64,000 nt of DNA from Pseudisothecium myosuroides (lineage: Eukaryota > Streptophyta > Bryopsida > Hypnales > Lembophyllaceae), in the NCBI GenBank assembly GCA_951799445.1, contig OX637290.1:33040987-33104986 (forward strand), in the 5' to 3' direction. The translations under genes and the position numbers were made by a program. Positions 61,587 through 64,000 of this stretch are shown piece after piece (the first letter of the stretch is position 1; the number at the start of each line of letters is the position of its first letter). The notes under the pieces were generated by a model. It searched no databases. It was not told the origin of the DNA and worked only from the letters and a program-made list of their open reading frames with translations.

Positions 61587-63251
61587 TCATTTATCCGGAT
61601 TCTCGATTCCGGTCTTAGAACCGTAATTGAGTCCGGTTTGATCCCGAGGTGGAACTTCTACTTGTTTGTAAATGGTTCTAGCCTGCTGCGGGCTAGGGCA
61701 ATCACGAAGTCCGTGCCCGTACTCTCCACAATTCTGACAAGGTAGAACAAGGGGTGCTCCTTGACCAAGCCCTTTGTGAGGACAAGTGTTGGCGTAATGC
61801 TCAGGACTTCCACAAATGAAACAAGTTCCGGGAGGAAACCTGGAAGGTGGGAAGTTACCTGGACTAGATGTGCCTGCTCCGGGTCGTGGAAACACGTTGG
61901 TCCGGATCAGTTGCTGAGGTGCCCTTCCTCTTCCGTAACCCGTTTGGACTTGGAATACCGGATTGACTTCCTCCTCGTATTCTTCCTCCGGTAGGGTGTA
62001 GTAAACTCCCTCCTCATCCACATAGTGGATCTGCTTCTGGGGTCCTTGAGGACATTCGCTTGCGAAATGGCCGGGTCGTCCGCACCTTGGACACCAGACA
62101 TTCGTCCGTGTTGTTGGTACGATCCGTCTTGGCTTCCGGTTTTCCGCGATGTTGACTTTGATGGCGTCCAACGTCTCCTGGAGGTTCTTCATGAATTTCT
62201 TGGAGTCCTCTTCTTCCACCTTGACTTTGATCACTCTCTTACCGCGGTCCATCTTCTCATCCCGACCTTGTGAAGACCGTCTACTTGACGTGTCTTGTTC
62301 AGCTCCGGAACTCTCCGTGTTGCTGGTCGACGCTTCTGTTCCGGTTCCGGAACTTGGAGATTCCGAATCGGAATACTTCCGTCTCCTTCTCTCCTTCTTC
62401 TGATGCTTCTTGCTCCGGTTCTCTCTTCTTTCGCTCTTCTTGATGGATCTTCTTAGTGACTGGGCGGAGTTTTCGTAATTCTGAGCTGTCTCCATAGCTT
62501 CTCGTAACGTGGCGGGTCGAGCCTGCCGGATTTGGAATCCCATTTCTTCCGGAAATCCTGCCACATACCACTCTACTTGTATGCTAGGGGACACATCCGT
62601 TGTCAGTTTCTTCATCAACGCTTTCACCCTCTGGCCATACTTCCTGACTGATTCAGATGATCGCATTGATATTTTACTCAACCTTCCTAGAGCTCTAGCC
62701 TCCCCTCCGACTTCCCGGAATGTCCGAAGAAACGCATCCGTAAGGTCCTCCCAGTTATTCCGGATAATTTCCGGAACATCCTGATACCACTTCAACGCTT
62801 CCCCTTTCAGTAATCCTTGGAAGACACGCTGTCTAGAGGCTGGATCCTCTTGGTTGGCTACGGCGGTGGCCTCAAACTCTCCCATCTAGTCATCCACATC
62901 CGTAGTACCATCGCCCGTAAATTTACTATATTTTAGGCGTGTGGATGTCACCATCGGTTCTGCTTCGTCAGAGGATATCTCCTCTTCTAAATCTACCGGC
63001 GTGGGTTCTCTATCCGGTTCCGGTTCTATATTATCCGGATTCGTAACTGGTTCCGGATTGGTGGGACTTGGGGTTTCACTAAGATTTCGCCTAGCAACAT
63101 GTACCAAATCTTCTTCTGATTCTGATGCTGAAATAGCTTCGGAACCTCTACCAAAACTAGGGATTCCGTGTACTACCGGTCTTCTAGCAGCAGCCTCTTC
63201 TAATCTTCCGGAACGTCTTCCGGCTGGAATTCCTCTCTGAGGTCTATTCAT
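61587..63251 (-). CDS. gag: Gag polyprotein, three CCHC zinc knuckles, one in-frame TAG
   Basis: The frame opens with ATG at 63251 (MNRPQRGIP) and runs to TGA at 61587-61589, broken by TAG at 62886-62888 (...TDVDD, stop, MGEFEA). After the stop comes the retrotransposon gag domain (LKWYQDVPEIIRNNWEDL through SVRKYGQRVKALMKKL). A basic/Ser-rich linker follows, then three zinc knuckles CX2CX4HX4C: CPRCGRPGHFASEC, CFICGSPEHYANTC and CQNCGEYGHGLRDC. Related gags usually have one or two. The protein forms the cytoplasmic particle and binds the element RNA. The TAG could be a Trp or Gln codon mutated by deamination, making this copy defective, or a start may be used downstream of it. Confidence 0.85.
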
Positions 63252-63395
63252 GAAGTACGAGGTAGGTACTTTTTCAAGATCTACTTCATCAATTTGGGGA
63301 TACGGATCCACACTGCTAACTCGTTTATCAACTCCTGTTCTTTTCGACTAAAGGTCTCTTTGCAAATTTTCTAATTTCAGAACAATCTATCAGAA

Positions 63396-63413
63396 TCCCC
63401 GGCAGCGGCGCCA
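63396..63413 (-). other. Primer-binding site complementary to tRNA-Asp
   Basis: On the minus strand TGGCGCCGCTGCCGGGGA starts 4 nt inside the 5' LTR. It differs at one position from TGGCGCCGTTGCCGGGGA, the tRNA-Asp(GTC)-type site common in plant Athila-like elements. Confidence 0.75.
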
Positions 63414-63417
63414 AAAG

Positions 63418-64000
63418 TGTCGTGCGCGTAATCTAGGTGTAAGTATCTTTAACCACAAAAACGTGCTAAGATGACACAAGTTATCGTCCCAGGAGATTCC
63501 AGACGTTGCTTCAAAATTAGTTTCTCGAGACCCCTAAGTTTCCGGACTTTGACCACCTTGAGAGGGGTCCTTTCAACACACAAACACTTTTCCGGAACTA
63601 CTTCCTTTCCGGATTCTCTTCCGGATCCGGCCCTATCCAATATTCCGGTTCCGTCTTTCTAACAAGTTGGTTTTCGATACCTCTGTTTTACCCTCAGAGG
63701 GTTCCTCACTTGCTCTTTCCGAGGGGTAGGGAACTGCACCACTCCGTATCTGACATAAACTTTAATAACATAAAACAAAACACAACCCAAGAATAGATCT
63801 AGTTGAGTAAACAGGGTGGCCTCCTCACAACATTCCGGATGGCCTATCCGGAAAGCTGGTCACACAGGGTAGCGTTAGGTCCTCCTTACTACAACGACGG
63901 ATACCGGACTTCCGGAACTAAGGGAATGACTTCCTAGCTCTCGACCGCTCATGAGGTTGACTAGCCTTCCGGACGGGTGGAAATATTCCTCTGGCGGTTG
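63418..64000 (-). repeat. 5' LTR, cut by the window edge
   Basis: 583 bp that match 53944-54526 with a single substitution. On the element's strand this is the 3' (U5) part of the 5' LTR. Confidence 0.9.

Larger units (their letters stand above)
53944..64000 (-). mobile_element. Ty3/Gypsy LTR retrotransposon, Athila/Tat-like, nearly complete
   Basis: Transcribed on the minus strand. LTR sequence starting TGTCGTGCGCG occurs at 53944 and again at 63418. The 583 bp visible in both differ by one base (A at about 54220 against G at about 63694), so insertion is very recent. The order on the minus strand is 5' LTR (cut by the window edge), primer site, gag, pol (protease, RT, RNase H, integrase), polypurine tract, extra ORF, 3' LTR end. 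Integrase after RNase H identifies Ty3/Gypsy. The tRNA-Asp-like primer site, absence of a chromodomain and a downstream ORF suggest Athila/Tat. The target duplication cannot be checked, as the right end is outside; the left flank is GTGAC. Confidence 0.9.

Noticed and set aside
44794..62888. Reassigned TAG codon in this genome
   Set aside because: The aminotransferase and DUF3755 genes both end properly at TAG exactly where the families end, so TAG is a normal stop here.

Overview
The window is nuclear DNA from a plant (streptophyte). Two intron-rich genes belong to plant families: a SANT/DUF3755 nuclear protein and a plastid-type aspartate aminotransferase. The rest is transposon-laden and AT-rich, with Stowaway, CACTA, MITE-like and Athila/Tat-type Ty3/Gypsy elements. 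I cannot name the species. The ParB/DNA-methylase gene and the unusual MITE families make me lean away from a typical angiosperm, but that is only an impression.

Layout. 0-9.3 kb is AT-rich and filled with short inverted-repeat transposons: a Stowaway/mariner element at 335-1242, TTAA-flanked elements, and a TGCAAGAAA-terminus family. 9.8-10.9 kb is a GC-rich island without a recognised gene. 10.9-17 kb is mostly featureless AT-rich DNA with one CACTA-like MITE. 18.26-20.88 kb holds the seven-exon DUF3755 gene (+). 21.7-27.4 kb is nested MITEs; a short TTAA element sits inside a long one, and a paralogous copy shows the empty TTAA site. 27.92-31.34 kb holds the eleven-exon aspartate aminotransferase gene (+). 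31.76-32.63 kb is an almost fully palindromic fold-back element. 33.7-37.1 kb holds three long TTAA elements. 37.5-40.75 kb is a series of minisatellites, the last very G-rich.

41.0-45.7 kb (-) is the most unusual gene. It has a ParB-like N-terminal module and a beta-class DNA-methyltransferase-like C-terminal module, spread over about ten exons whose splice sites and frame are nearly all intact. Two in-frame TAG codons break it, and both look like CAG-to-TAG changes. Downstream on the plus strand (46.5-50 kb) lies a satellite of hairpin-forming units punctuated by an 18-bp perfect palindrome. The same palindrome also occurs in an intron-like gap of the methylase gene.

50-64 kb is a nest. 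A CACTA terminus at 49996 and an En/Spm-type transposase gene (51667-53849, -) are interrupted just upstream of the transposase ATG by a very young Athila/Tat-like LTR retrotransposon on the minus strand (53944 to beyond the window). The element carries gag with three zinc knuckles, a complete pol, a tRNA-Asp-type primer site, and an extra coiled-coil ORF downstream of pol. That ORF may lie inside an unusually long (about 3.5 kb) LTR. Gag and pol share one reading frame, broken by a TAG and a TGA.
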